A DNA stretch of 64,000 bases, from NCBI RefSeq assembly GCF_037153985.1, contig NZ_JBBAYI010000009.1:124001-188000 (forward strand), given 5' to 3'. Below the pieces are notes generated by a model that did no database searches, was not told the origin of the DNA, and was given only the letters and a program-made list of their open reading frames with translations. This stretch comes from Emticicia sp037153985. Its GTDB lineage: Bacteria > Bacteroidota > Bacteroidia > Cytophagales > Spirosomataceae. How positions within the stretch are numbered: the stretch's first letter is position 1; the number at the start of each line of letters is the position of its first letter. Of this stretch, positions 18,601-27,223 are shown piece by piece. The position numbers and the translations under genes were made by a program.

Positions 18601-21064
18601 AGATATGCTGCCTAATGCTTATATAACGGCAACGCTCATCAGGCCGATGAAAGGAATAGATATGCCTTTAACAGTAGCGCATGGTTTCGCCTCTTTAAAA
18701 GTTGAGAAAGCCAGTAACCTGCTGCCTGTTCAGATTATAGCTGCCAAAGAGTCACGCTCGAAACGTAAACAAAAAATTACTATCAAGAGCAAAGCTAATA
18801 GCGAGCTAACCGTAGCGGTGGTTGATGAAGGTATTTTACAGATTAAAAATTTTAAAACACCTGATATTTATAATTATTTTTATCAGAAACAGGCTTTAGA
18901 AGTAAGTAGTCATGATTTATATCAGTTTTTGTTTCCTGAATTATCGTTGGCCAGCAATAGTAGTATAGGAGGTGATGGGTACAACCTTGAAAAAAGAGTA
19001 AACCCCCTAAGCAACGGGCGTACTAAACTGGTTGCTATCTGGAGCGGTATACTGAAAACTGGCTCAAATGGCGAAGCACAGTTTGAGTTTGATATTCCGC
19101 AGTTTTCGGGCGATTTACGAATCATGGCCGTAGCTTACAATGATGAAGCCTTTGGGTCGGCTAATGCCAATATGAAGGTAAAAGACCCTCTTGTAATAAG
19201 CACTGGTGCGCCAAGATTCCTCAGCCCCGACGACGAGGTAATTGTACCGGTAACAATCACGAATACAACCCAAAGTAATACAAACGTAAGTGCTTCAGTT
19301 CAACTGGCAGGCGGGTTGTCTTTACAAAGCCAGAATAACCAGTCGCTTAATATTCCGGCAGGTAAAGAAATCAGAACGACCTTTACCATAAAAGCTCCGG
19401 CAGCCATTGGGGCGGGCAGTATGACAGTAACAGTGAATGGTTTTAAAGAGAAATTCTCAGAAAGTACCGACCTCACCATCAGGCCAAGTACCTCTTTATT
19501 GAAAAGTGCCTATTCAGGTACAGTTCTGGCTGGCCGCAGCGAGGTGCTTAATCTGGGTAATACATATATGGCAAGCTCGGCACAGGCCAGTTTATTAGTA
19601 AGCCGCTCTCCAATGGTTCAGTTTGCCAAAGAACTCGACTACCTGTTGGGGTATCCTCATGGGTGTATCGAACAAACCGTAGCGAAGGCATTTCCTCAGC
19701 TATATTTTGCCGACTTTACGAAAACAATTGCTTCCAAGTCGAAATCAATAGGACTGAAAGGCGAAAACGACTGGAACCCACAATTTAATGTGCAGTCGGC
19801 TATTCGTAAAATAGAAAGTATGCAGTTAGCCAGTGGTGGGCTAAGTTATTGGCAGGGCATGGATACCGAAAGCTGGTGGGGTACGGCCTTTGCAGCACAT
19901 TTTTTACTGGAAGCTAAAAAGGCCGACTATGAAATTAATGAAGAAAGTCTGAACAGAATGCTCGATTACCTTACCAACATGACATCGACTCAGGTAACTA
20001 CCGAAACAGAGTATGTCTATGAAGAAACAGGTAGCTATACCGGACGGAAGATTGCCAGAAGAGAAGTGATTTATTCTTTATACACACTTGCGCTGGCAGG
20101 TAGAGCCAACCAGCCTGTGATGAATTATTTTAAAGAAAATAGCAATTTATTAACAACTGATATTCGTTATATGCTTGGAGCCACTTTTGCACAGATTGGC
20201 GACGAAGCAAGTTACAAACAGTTAGTGCCGCAGGATTACACCGTTGAGAATACAGTAAAAGAAACCGGAGGTAGTTTTTCGTCGCCTATTCGTAATCTGG
20301 CTATTTCGTTGAATAGCCTCGTAGAAAGTGACCCACAAAGTTTGCAGATTCCGAAATTGGCAAGAACCTTATCGACATTGCTTAAAAACACGCCTTATCT
20401 ATCAACGCAGGAGTCGGTATTCAGTTTTCTGGCATTAGGTAAGATAGCCAAACGTAATGGAGAATCGAATGTGACAGCCGTTCTGACAAGCGATAACAAA
20501 ACATTGGCTAATTTTACAGGTACTGACTTATCAATTAATAAAGGTATAGCCGGAAAAACCATTAATATTAGTGCGAAAGGTAAAGGAAGCCTTTACTATT
20601 TTGCGCAACAGGAGGGCTTAAGCGCCACAGGTAATTACACAGAAGAAGATAACTTCCTGAAAGTACGTCGTCAGTTTTATACCCGTACGGGCCAGCCACT
20701 TTCGGTAAATCAGTTTAAACAAAACCAATTAGTTGTGGTAAAGATAAGTGTAAGCGGAACCATACCAATAAAAAATGTAGTAGTAACAGATATGTTGCCG
20801 GCGGCCTTTGAAATTGAAAACCCACGCCTCAATGAAGACCGTGAAATGACTTGGATAAAAAATGCGTCGGTGCCACAGCATTTTGATATTCGTGACGATA
20901 GAATTAATTTCTATACCGATGCCGACACCGCAGAACGAAGTTTCTATTATCTGGTACGCGTAGTGTCAAGAGGGAAATTTATTATTGGCCCCGCTGCTGC
21001 CGATGCCATGTATAACGGCGAGTATAAAAGTTATAACGGTGGGGGCAAAGTAGTTGTAGAATAG
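15605..21064 (+). CDS. Bacterial alpha-2-macroglobulin family lipoprotein with thioester
   Basis: A 1,819-residue envelope protein of the bacterial alpha-2-macroglobulin family, thought to trap invading proteases in the periplasm. The N-terminus has a hydrophobic signal ending in a lipobox (YISSC), so it is a lipoprotein. Tandem macroglobulin beta domains fill the first two thirds; a bait-like segment precedes the thioester domain, in which HGCIEQ carries the thioester Cys at about 1354 and its Gln partner. A C-terminal receptor-binding-like region follows. The TTG at 15566 extends the frame, but the ATG at 15605 gives a normal lipoprotein signal. The usual partner PBP1C is not adjacent. The upstream flank is IS-derived DNA. 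Confidence 0.93.
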   Translation: MKSPFRCLKPTTLGLWNIILFSVLTLGTTIYISSCSKLNEVGISARNFEDEIQQAQNLVFTFDKDLVGEKDLDNWVAVEYIKIEPKVEGVFKWAATNELVFSPTNGFRPATDYKAVLSKPLLGKTLTKNYSLDDETIKFHTPYLQPNKVESYWMKGADGKPLAKVKIDFNYPVQKTNLENLVKLQIGDASKNFSVSNTGNDNKIVLSLPDAPSSKEESTLTATVDKGIKMSGGGASTQQTYTLEGVVPSPYEVKIVDIETGYENNQGFVKVITTQQIADTKLKDSYTIEPAVETQTELTENGFIIKGYFSTTEAYTLTIKNNLRGTLGAKMDGDYTKDLFFGEMPANLEFANKKSIYLSSKGSRNIGVRITNIPKVKAKIVKIYENNILSFLRNNRYEDYNYTDEGSTPNGFVYSGDDRGFYSDVILDRTIETGNLPQVHGTSIMNMPLPDQSKLKGVYLVSLNSNDEYYYNTSKLVSVSDLGIITKKSDDGNAVMVFVNSIIDTQALSGIEVNLISTNNQLIATQKTDSKGIVIFDKLLEKAPNFQVAMVTARTDSDFNYMLLEDTRVETSRFEVEGKRANASGYDAFVYGDRDIYRPGETINFNTVVRDSKWASAENIPLKIKILLPNGREFKSFLKSTNAQGAIDTSIPLDRAAVTGNYSIEVYNGNDVLLTSKSISIEEFMPDRIKVDLSAKDTYRSGETVSMQAVATNLFGPPASNRNYEMEFSLKRKAFTAKGFENYSFDIQNDTKFNNDLRQGVTNENGIGLQSFQIPATYKDMGVLEGKVFVTVFDETGRPLNRMKRFDVFTQETFFGVGLSDYYVGTHVPLSIPLVALSTAGKPENNARAVVDVYRIEYQTVVEKNNGTIKYNSKRLEKLVQSKEVSFAAGKSNIRFIPQVSGTYEVRIYSPGAQSYASQGFYAYGYGSTSNSSFEVSNEGQVLMEADKEKYNVGDKAKILLKTPFAGKMLVTVEKNKVLEHFYIETDKKSAEVEVKITEDMLPNAYITATLIRPMKGIDMPLTVAHGFASLKVEKASNLLPVQIIAAKESRSKRKQKITIKSKANSELTVAVVDEGILQIKNFKTPDIYNYFYQKQALEVSSHDLYQFLFPELSLASNSSIGGDGYNLEKRVNPLSNGRTKLVAIWSGILKTGSNGEAQFEFDIPQFSGDLRIMAVAYNDEAFGSANANMKVKDPLVISTGAPRFLSPDDEVIVPVTITNTTQSNTNVSASVQLAGGLSLQSQNNQSLNIPAGKEIRTTFTIKAPAAIGAGSMTVTVNGFKEKFSESTDLTIRPSTSLLKSAYSGTVLAGRSEVLNLGNTYMASSAQASLLVSRSPMVQFAKELDYLLGYPHGCIEQTVAKAFPQLYFADFTKTIASKSKSIGLKGENDWNPQFNVQSAIRKIESMQLASGGLSYWQGMDTESWWGTAFAAHFLLEAKKADYEINEESLNRMLDYLTNMTSTQVTTETEYVYEETGSYTGRKIARREVIYSLYTLALAGRANQPVMNYFKENSNLLTTDIRYMLGATFAQIGDEASYKQLVPQDYTVENTVKETGGSFSSPIRNLAISLNSLVESDPQSLQIPKLARTLSTLLKNTPYLSTQESVFSFLALGKIAKRNGESNVTAVLTSDNKTLANFTGTDLSINKGIAGKTINISAKGKGSLYYFAQQEGLSATGNYTEEDNFLKVRRQFYTRTGQPLSVNQFKQNQLVVVKISVSGTIPIKNVVVTDMLPAAFEIENPRLNEDREMTWIKNASVPQHFDIRDDRINFYTDADTAERSFYYLVRVVSRGKFIIGPAAADAMYNGEYKSYNGGGKVVVE

Positions 21065-21179
21065 AATAGTATTGCAAAAAATACCTGAGGTATATACGTC
21101 TCTGTGATTTTTTTGTAATTTAGGGGGAGTTTATAAAACTGTTTTAATTTAAATCAAACATACCTAAACAATTTAAGCT

Positions 21180-21899
21180 ATGGCAAATCCGGCTTTTTCT
21201 GAAAAAACGTTCACCAAGCTAGACATCACACATGATGAAAATGGCGTAATGACCGTACCAACCACACTTAATAAAGTGGGTATTTTATTATTTATTCTTT
21301 TAGCATCGTCTGCAGTATCATGGATAGGCATGGAAAAACAGTGGAGTATTGCGGGCGCATTAATTCCGGCTGGTCTTATCGGAGGCTTTCTATGCGTTTT
21401 AGTACTGGTATTTAAAAAAGAATGGGCGCCTCAGCTGGCCCCAACTTATGCCTTGTTAGAAGGGCTGGCAATTGGTGCTATTTCGTTTATATTTCATGAA
21501 ATAGCCTTGCTGGCAGCAGGTTTAACTATTGGTGTTGTGCTTGTGATGTGGTTTTTATACAAAACTAAAATTCTTCAGGCAACACAAGGCTTTATTTTTG
21601 GACTAACAGCCGCTACCGGAGCCATTTTCCTTATTTATATGGCAACTTGGATTCTCGGAATGTTCGGTATTAATATGCCTTATATTCATGATGCGGGTCT
21701 GATAGGCATTGGCTTCTCATTGGTAGTTGTTACCATAGCCGCCCTGAACCTTATTATTGATTTTCATCTGATTGAGCAAGGTGCAGCTATGCGCGCTCCT
21801 AAATATATGGAGTGGTATGCAGCTTTTGGATTAATGGTAACCATTATCTGGTTATATCTTGAAATTCTGAAATTATTGGCAAAACTAGCTCGTAGATAA
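21180..21899 (+). CDS. Bax inhibitor-1/YccA family membrane protein
   Basis: A 239-residue protein with seven predicted transmembrane helices after a hydrophilic N-terminus of about 35 residues. The pattern of the BI-1/YccA family is present: paired helices around LAPTYALLEGLAIGAISFIFHE and the conserved central FIFGLTAATGAIFLIY and C-terminal NLIIDFHLIEQGA segments; acidic residues in the last helices correspond to the Ca2+/proton gate of BI-1 proteins. In bacteria, YccA modulates FtsH proteolysis; the role here is not known. It is transcribed alone. Confidence 0.9.
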   Translation: MANPAFSEKTFTKLDITHDENGVMTVPTTLNKVGILLFILLASSAVSWIGMEKQWSIAGALIPAGLIGGFLCVLVLVFKKEWAPQLAPTYALLEGLAIGAISFIFHEIALLAAGLTIGVVLVMWFLYKTKILQATQGFIFGLTAATGAIFLIYMATWILGMFGINMPYIHDAGLIGIGFSLVVVTIAALNLIIDFHLIEQGAAMRAPKYMEWYAAFGLMVTIIWLYLEILKLLAKLARR

Positions 21900-21913
21900 T
21901 ACCTGTGAGCATA

Positions 21914-21958
21914 ATAAACACATAAACCTGACCGTAACAGTCAGGTTTATGTGTTTAT
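21914..21958 (+). terminator. Perfect 19-bp inverted repeat, terminator of the BI-1 gene
   Basis: 21914-21932 pairs perfectly with 21940-21958 around a seven-base loop. There is no T-run on the plus strand, so it may act bidirectionally or stabilise transcript ends. It sits between convergent genes. Confidence 0.65.
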
Positions 21959-21974
21959 GCACCTGACAAACAAG

Positions 21975-22004
21975 AAAAAAGCCTATATAAATAGCATATA
22001 GACT
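21975..22004 (-). terminator. Intrinsic terminator of the xrtN operon
   Basis: On the minus strand, a 9-bp stem (22004-21996 with 21988-21980, one G-T pair) is followed by a run of T's (complement of A's 21975-21980), 27 bases after the xrtN stop. Confidence 0.75.
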
Positions 22005-22030
22005 TTATTGAAATTTACCCCAAACTAAAT

Positions 22031-23344
22031 TTATAGCCATTCAGCAATTGTGTGTTTCAGTTCATCTTCAGTTGATGCCGTAACATTTACTAATTCAAAT
22101 CTACGGGTACCCTTAAATGCTTTCCATCGCCATTCGAGTTGACTAATTGTAGTGGTTTCACCATCACTAAACCACCAAGCTGTATATAATTTATCTTGTT
22201 TGTTTTCTAGTATACCTGTGTAAATATGATATTGCCCCACTGATTCTTCTTTAATTTTTTTGAACTCATAACCACTACCTGTCCAACAGACAACGGGGCT
22301 GTGGTCGCTCGAATAAAAATCTGGGATTGGTTTGAGATATACCAAAGCTTTAGCATTTTTTAATTGTGTAATACCAGTAGATAGTAATTTAGTCTGATAC
22401 CCCGCCTTATTTCTGAGTTGAATTGAGCCGACGTTAATACGTTTTTCTGTGTCTGAAAAAAATACAACCAGATAAACAGAAATCATTAATACCAAAGTAT
22501 TAACCAACCAGTGTAAATGCCTTTTGTTATCTGCTGTTATGTATAACTGTCTATTGGAGTGTTTCTGCCTTTTGATTACGAACTTTGTTAGTGCTATTAC
22601 AGGTAGCCAGACATACAATAGCAGGCATATTAGGCCAATAACTTCGTGCATGATATGGTCGGGTAAAATTTTGAAAACAATCAATATAATAATCCGGCAT
22701 AGATTACTGAATATATTCAGCAAAAATGTAAATGATAATATCAGTATCTGCCAGTAGAATGCCAGTTTCTTCTGAAATAAATTCTGATAATAGGTCATCA
22801 GAAAAATACTTAGTAAAAACGAAAAACCTATCATCTGTAAGCCGGTACAGGCAGCATCTACCAGAAAATCGTTGCCGTTGATTAAAACTACGTTTCCCTG
22901 TATTTCTATCGGGAAATTCATAGCCTTAAGCAATTGCCCACTAATTTTACTCAACCATATACGAATAGGAAATGTAAAGGTTTCGGCAGCATACCTGAAT
23001 AAAGGTGATATTAACAAAAGCGTCACTAGAACTAAGCCACTTACCTTTCCTACCAGACTTTCATAGCAAAATAGCAAAGCAAAAACCAGTAGTATGTATC
23101 TGATTGAAGAGGCCGGTATATAAAATGCCAGTATGGCTACTACCAACGTCGGAAACAAAAAACGATAGCTTCGGTTGTCTGAAAAGCCTGTTTTTATCAT
23201 ATAAAATAAAAGCCCTATACCTATCAGAAAAACACTATCGCCTAAAAAATAGCCTTTATACGCCTGAAAACTGAATAAAGCCAGATATATCAAAATAAAT
23301 GATATAACAGTACGGATATTTTTAATACTATTAAGGGTAATCAT
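22031..23344 (-). CDS. xrtN: Exosortase N (XrtN)
   Basis: A 437-residue integral membrane transpeptidase-like protein that should process the C-terminal VPEP signal of its substrate. About ten membrane helices occupy residues 10-290; the exosortase catalytic residues are visible as Cys166 (AACTGL), Arg217 (SNLCRI) and His233 (HEVIGL). The last 130 residues form an extracytoplasmic domain of the EpsI-like type (SVGQYHIYTGILENKQDKLYTAWW region), fused as in XrtN-type enzymes. A frame is open from 23407, but the ATG at 23344 overlaps the stop of the upstream VIT gene as TAATG, showing tight coupling. The fused domain and the VIT neighbour define the XrtN class. Confidence 0.9.
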   Translation of the reverse strand: MITLNSIKNIRTVISFILIYLALFSFQAYKGYFLGDSVFLIGIGLLFYMIKTGFSDNRSYRFLFPTLVVAILAFYIPASSIRYILLVFALLFCYESLVGKVSGLVLVTLLLISPLFRYAAETFTFPIRIWLSKISGQLLKAMNFPIEIQGNVVLINGNDFLVDAACTGLQMIGFSFLLSIFLMTYYQNLFQKKLAFYWQILILSFTFLLNIFSNLCRIIILIVFKILPDHIMHEVIGLICLLLYVWLPVIALTKFVIKRQKHSNRQLYITADNKRHLHWLVNTLVLMISVYLVVFFSDTEKRINVGSIQLRNKAGYQTKLLSTGITQLKNAKALVYLKPIPDFYSSDHSPVVCWTGSGYEFKKIKEESVGQYHIYTGILENKQDKLYTAWWFSDGETTTISQLEWRWKAFKGTRRFELVNVTASTEDELKHTIAEWL

Positions 23345-25848
23345 TAACAGGGCTTTTTTAGAACAAAAAATACGATGATGACTCCCAATGCTATTATTAA
23401 TACCCATTCATGAGGTTCTGGTACAGACCCCGACGCATTAAGAGAGGCATTTGCCAGAGCGATGTCTGTCTTCTTAATCTCAAAACGATTATAGTCGTCC
23501 TGAGTTTCTAATACAATCAGGCTTGAAACCGGAGTTACTATATTGGCTTTTGCAGCCTCATCAATTAGCTTTGGGGTCAGGAAATCCTGCTGGAAATATT
23601 TTACCCCGATTTGCTGCATAATATCGTTATAGGCATATAGGCGTAGCAGGTGGTCTGGAGCATCGGTTTTTCCGGCATTGCTTGTGCTATCTTCCCTGAT
23701 TTGCATACCAGCAGTTTCAATGCTTACAACAGGAGCCTTATTGGCTTTTATATAAAATATTTTTTTGTTTTTCAGTTGGTCAATATCTTGCCAGTCTACC
23801 ATAATTACACTCATTTCTTTTAAAGTTTTCAGGTAGGGGCTAAGTTCATCATTCAGGCATATTGTCTGAATAGCTCCATTAGAAGTATTCATGTTTCGAA
23901 TAGCTTTGGCAAAGTTGCTATCTTTTAAATCTTCAAGTATAGGCCCTTGATAATTGCCTTTTGTGATAAATAAGCTACGTGTGGGGTCGGGTATTTGGTA
24001 AAGCGGGAAAAGGCTGAACTGGTTTTGTTTTAATTCCTTAAATAATTTGTATCGATTGCTCTCATTCAGTTTCACGAGCGCATTATTCCAGACCCATATT
24101 TCTTTATTTTTAAAAGTCTCGCATACATCATTAAATTCTGTTCTGCTCCATTCTTTATTGATATCAAGGAATACTTTGTCAGGATTAAAATTAATTTTGG
24201 GTCTGTTCAGTTTTTCCAGTACATAACTTTTTCCATCGAAGCTGAATGCTTTTTTCGACAATTCTGGGGTGTTAAAACTCAGTTGCCAGTAAGGTGTATA
24301 GCTACCTTTGTGTTCAATGGCATTGTTGTCATTACTAGACCACGGAGCCGATAATTCATCAATTTTTGAGGTAAAATTAATTTTTACTATTTCGTCTGCA
24401 TTTTGAGCGTCGGGGCCTTTAAAGTAAATGTTTTCATAAATCAGCCGGCCATTCTTTTCTTTAAGCGGAGACGTAAAACCAATTTTAAAGTGTCGGGGGT
24501 TAGTATTAGAACAAGGAAAAACCCTGACGCTTATGCTATTGCCCTCCTGCCAGTATACCACCGAGGGGTCACGACTTTCACGGCCTACAATAGTATTATA
24601 AGCATTTTGCGCTTTACTTTTGGTTGTTAAATAGGCTTTTTCTTCTTTACCGTTGACCCACAACGAAAGCGATGAAACCACTGAGCCTTCTGGTAAATAA
24701 AAAGTGTAAATGGCCTCAGATTGTCCAAAAGTAAAGGGAGCAACAATGGTTAAGTTTTTTTCAGTATAAGCTATTCGGTATTCAGGATAAATACGGGCCT
24801 GTGTTATTACAGCACTGGTTTGCAGGTGTGTTCCGCTCCGTAGTCTTATCTGGCTTTCATGGCGTATATCCTGGAGCATGTTTAAAATCTTCATTTTTTC
24901 TTCATAGCTAATTATGACATCTTTATAAAAAAAAGAAGCTAGTAAGACTAATGGGTCATGCAATCGTTTCTCAAAATTATTTGTGAGCGTAAAAACATCA
25001 AAGTTTCCTTTAAAGGTAGTATACACCAAATCGCTTTTCAGTATTTTTTCAGTAATCCATGTATTTTCTACTTTCTCCGCAACTGCCAGCCACGTAGGGA
25101 TTTCAGCCGTTTTTGAGGTAAAAGATTCTTGATAAATTGTGCGGATTTTCTCTTGTATAAATATCCATTGGCTAATAAAAACAATGGTAAGGACGAAAGG
25201 CGTAATCAGGCCGAATAAAAATGCAGGCTTATAGGAATGCCAATATTTTATGAGCAGTTTGACGTGAGCAATGAGTAACAATAAAGGAATAAAGGTGTGG
25301 AAAGAAAGGCCAAGAATAATAATGCCCAGAAAACTAAAAGGATATAGCCATAGTGTATGCGCAGTAAAATAAAACCATAGTACAGTAGAGGCACCCAGCA
25401 TAGTAAAAAGTATTTCCTGAAAAAACTTGGGCAACAAATTATTGAAATGAAAAAGAATATTTGCTGCCGCTGAAAGGCAAAGAGCAACACTTAGCCAGTC
25501 GGTTGATTCCTGAAAAATACCTACCGAGCGGTTTAGAGTAAAGCAACTAACTACCCATATTTGCCAAGCAAGCAACCGATACGATAACTGCTCGGAGGGT
25601 TGCTTCTTCCAGAATACTCTCATTCTGGAATCATACAATAGAACGACTACATAAAAAATGCTAATCATTTGTGTCAGCAGAGATGGTAGGATATCTTGAT
25701 TTTGCCATTTTTCGCTGAAATGGAAAAAGGCCAGACAGATAAGTAAACTTACAAGCCCCAGTATGTATGTACCACTTACGTTCAGGTTTTTCCAGTGAAG
25801 TGAATTTGAGTGAATTTTTTTTTCAGAGATATAGTCAACAGTATTCAT
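23344..25848 (-). CDS. XrtN-system VIT domain protein with C-terminal VPEP sorting signal
   Basis: An 834-residue membrane protein, the presumed dedicated substrate of the exosortase encoded next. Residues 25-245 hold about seven hydrophobic helices; an inter-alpha-trypsin-type VIT domain follows near 350-450 (YTFYLPEGSVVSSLSLWVNG, then KAQNAYNTIVGRESRDPSVV); a further extracytoplasmic region covers 500-790. The tail is VPEP (809-812), a hydrophobic helix and a basic end (KKP), a canonical PEP-CTERM-like signal. Known genomes of this class carry one such substrate per XrtN. No metal-binding vWA MIDAS motif is apparent after the VIT domain. Its role at the surface is unknown. Confidence 0.9.
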   Translation of the reverse strand: MNTVDYISEKKIHSNSLHWKNLNVSGTYILGLVSLLICLAFFHFSEKWQNQDILPSLLTQMISIFYVVVLLYDSRMRVFWKKQPSEQLSYRLLAWQIWVVSCFTLNRSVGIFQESTDWLSVALCLSAAANILFHFNNLLPKFFQEILFTMLGASTVLWFYFTAHTLWLYPFSFLGIIILGLSFHTFIPLLLLIAHVKLLIKYWHSYKPAFLFGLITPFVLTIVFISQWIFIQEKIRTIYQESFTSKTAEIPTWLAVAEKVENTWITEKILKSDLVYTTFKGNFDVFTLTNNFEKRLHDPLVLLASFFYKDVIISYEEKMKILNMLQDIRHESQIRLRSGTHLQTSAVITQARIYPEYRIAYTEKNLTIVAPFTFGQSEAIYTFYLPEGSVVSSLSLWVNGKEEKAYLTTKSKAQNAYNTIVGRESRDPSVVYWQEGNSISVRVFPCSNTNPRHFKIGFTSPLKEKNGRLIYENIYFKGPDAQNADEIVKINFTSKIDELSAPWSSNDNNAIEHKGSYTPYWQLSFNTPELSKKAFSFDGKSYVLEKLNRPKINFNPDKVFLDINKEWSRTEFNDVCETFKNKEIWVWNNALVKLNESNRYKLFKELKQNQFSLFPLYQIPDPTRSLFITKGNYQGPILEDLKDSNFAKAIRNMNTSNGAIQTICLNDELSPYLKTLKEMSVIMVDWQDIDQLKNKKIFYIKANKAPVVSIETAGMQIREDSTSNAGKTDAPDHLLRLYAYNDIMQQIGVKYFQQDFLTPKLIDEAAKANIVTPVSSLIVLETQDDYNRFEIKKTDIALANASLNASGSVPEPHEWVLIIALGVIIVFFVLKKPC

Positions 25849-25860
25849 AATAAATGTATA

Positions 25861-25890
25861 TTTAAAAGTACTTTGTTTTTAAAAGTAAAT
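25861..25890. promoter_or_regulatory. Candidate operator upstream of the VIT-xrtN genes
   Basis: The dyad ACTTT-N7-AAAGT (25870-25886) is embedded in a 30-base element that recurs with only about three changes at 27900-27930. It lies 13-42 bases before the VIT start and directly after the winged-helix regulator gene. Likely a binding site for that regulator or a shared promoter feature. Confidence 0.55.
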
Positions 25891-25905
25891 AGGTAAAAAA
25901 ATATA

Positions 25906-26199
25906 TTATGTGCCTTTGATGAATTTCTCAAGTTCGTTCAGATGGTCGTTAAAAGCCTGTTTGCCCTCATCTGTAACAGAGTAAATAGTACTTGGTTTAC
26001 GTCCTATGAATTCTTTTCTGAATGTGATGTAGTTCGCCTCTTCGAGCGCGCGCAGGTGAGTAGCCAGATTGCCATCAGTAAGTGCCAGAATTTCTTTTAG
26101 CATATTAAAAGAAACTTCATCGTTTACCATCAGCACCGACATTATGCCTAAACGTGCCTTGCTTTCAAAAGCCTTATTAAAATTTTGTAATAAATTCAT
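25906..26199 (-). CDS. Winged-helix transcriptional regulator
   Basis: A 97-residue one-domain regulator. The winged helix-turn-helix is visible as KARLGIMSVLM, VSFNMLKEIL, a recognition helix in LTDGNLATHLRALEEANYI and a beta wing with FIGRKPSTIYSVTDEGKQAF. Such small MarR/PadR-like proteins often repress their own operon, frequently with a small membrane partner, which is the next gene upstream here. Its position between two copies of the ACTTT-N7-AAAGT element suggests it controls both the DUF1361-led operon and the VIT-xrtN pair. There is no sensor domain, so the membrane protein may supply the signal (inference). Confidence 0.85.
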   Translation of the reverse strand: MNLLQNFNKAFESKARLGIMSVLMVNDEVSFNMLKEILALTDGNLATHLRALEEANYITFRKEFIGRKPSTIYSVTDEGKQAFNDHLNELEKFIKGT

Positions 26200-26255
26200 A
26201 TATAACTTAAAGCCGTCAATAAAGAGCTCAATTTTATTTGTGGCTTTATCAATAA

Positions 26256-26867
26256 CTATTTAGTTTCATACCTGAAATACACAACTATTCCGTAAATAAT
26301 ATGTAATACTCCAAAACCTACCGCCCAGAACCAGAGATTCCATTGAGCCAGAAACAAAGCAATGATTCCTAAAATAATTTCACTTATACCCAAATAAAAG
26401 GTATCATGCACGGTGTACTTACTGGCATTTACCAGAGCTATGCCATAAAAAACGAGCGTAGCCGGAAAACACAACCAGAAAAAGCCATTATAAAGCAGGC
26501 CCAGACAAAAAATGCCTCCTGCTATTAATGGAACAAACATACTTGTCAACAGGCGTTTTGAGGTGCTAGTCCAGACACTTAAACCCTGTTTGCGAGTTTT
26601 TCTGACGGTAAAGAAAATACCTGAAGCTAGTGCCGTAATGAGTACTACCAGTGCATCAAGGAGCAAAAAAGGTACAATTTCTGAGCGTACTTTGGGGTCG
26701 AATAAATGATATAACCCCTCGATATGTATTTTGTTGTGTGCGTACCACGCACCTGCTAAAGCACAAATACCTGCCGAAATACCTGATAACCCACTCAAGG
26801 AAAGGAACTTCGAGGAACGTTCCATAATAGAGCGGATCTCTTTGAGTTGTTCTAGGTGTTCGTTCAT
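26256..26867 (-). CDS. Membrane protein of unknown function, partner of the winged-helix regulator
   Basis: A 203-residue protein with an N-terminal hydrophilic helix (EHLEQLKEIRSIMERSSKFLSL) and about six membrane helices in the remainder (for example FVPLIAGGIFCLGLLYNGFFW). I recognise the general type, small membrane proteins encoded beside one-domain winged-helix regulators in Bacteroidota, but no named function. Its start overlaps the DgkA stop by four bases, and the regulator gene begins 56 bases after its stop. A short inverted repeat (TAAAGCC at 26208, GGCTTTA at 26242) lies in that gap. Confidence 0.65.
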   Translation of the reverse strand: MNEHLEQLKEIRSIMERSSKFLSLSGLSGISAGICALAGAWYAHNKIHIEGLYHLFDPKVRSEIVPFLLLDALVVLITALASGIFFTVRKTRKQGLSVWTSTSKRLLTSMFVPLIAGGIFCLGLLYNGFFWLCFPATLVFYGIALVNASKYTVHDTFYLGISEIILGIIALFLAQWNLWFWAVGFGVLHIIYGIVVYFRYETK

Positions 26868-27223
26868 AGACTAGCTAATATTTTAGGCAAAAATATAATA
26901 ATTCCTACAATTACAGCAACAATGGAAATAATTAAAACTCCGGCGGCGGCTAAATCTTTGATTTTCCCGATAAGCGGATGGTATTCAGACGATATAAAAT
27001 CGCATATTTTCTCGATAGCTGTATTAAATGCTTCTGCTGCCCATACCAACCCTATAAGCATAATTACGAAAGCCCATTCGGTATGGCTTATATGTAATAG
27101 CAAGCCTAACAAAATAACCACCACAGTAGCAAACAAATGAAAACGGGCATTGTTTTCGTGTAGTAATACGCCTATGCCCTGAAAAGCATATTTAAAACTA
27201 CGCAACATTTTTGGTACGTTCAT
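26864..27223 (-). CDS. Diacylglycerol kinase family protein (DgkA-like undecaprenol/lipid kinase)
   Basis: A 119-residue membrane kinase of the DgkA family with three membrane helices. The catalytic Glu-containing motif AEAFNTAIEKICDFI and the following KIKDLAAAGVLI segment are diagnostic; N-terminal RSFKYAFQGIGVLLHENNARFH is also typical of the undecaprenol kinase branch in non-proteobacteria. Substrate (diacylglycerol or undecaprenol) cannot be decided. It overlaps the end of the DUF1361 gene by 26 bases and the next gene by four, so it is translationally embedded in the operon. Confidence 0.9.
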   Translation of the reverse strand: MNVPKMLRSFKYAFQGIGVLLHENNARFHLFATVVVILLGLLLHISHTEWAFVIMLIGLVWAAEAFNTAIEKICDFISSEYHPLIGKIKDLAAAGVLIISIVAVIVGIIIFLPKILASL

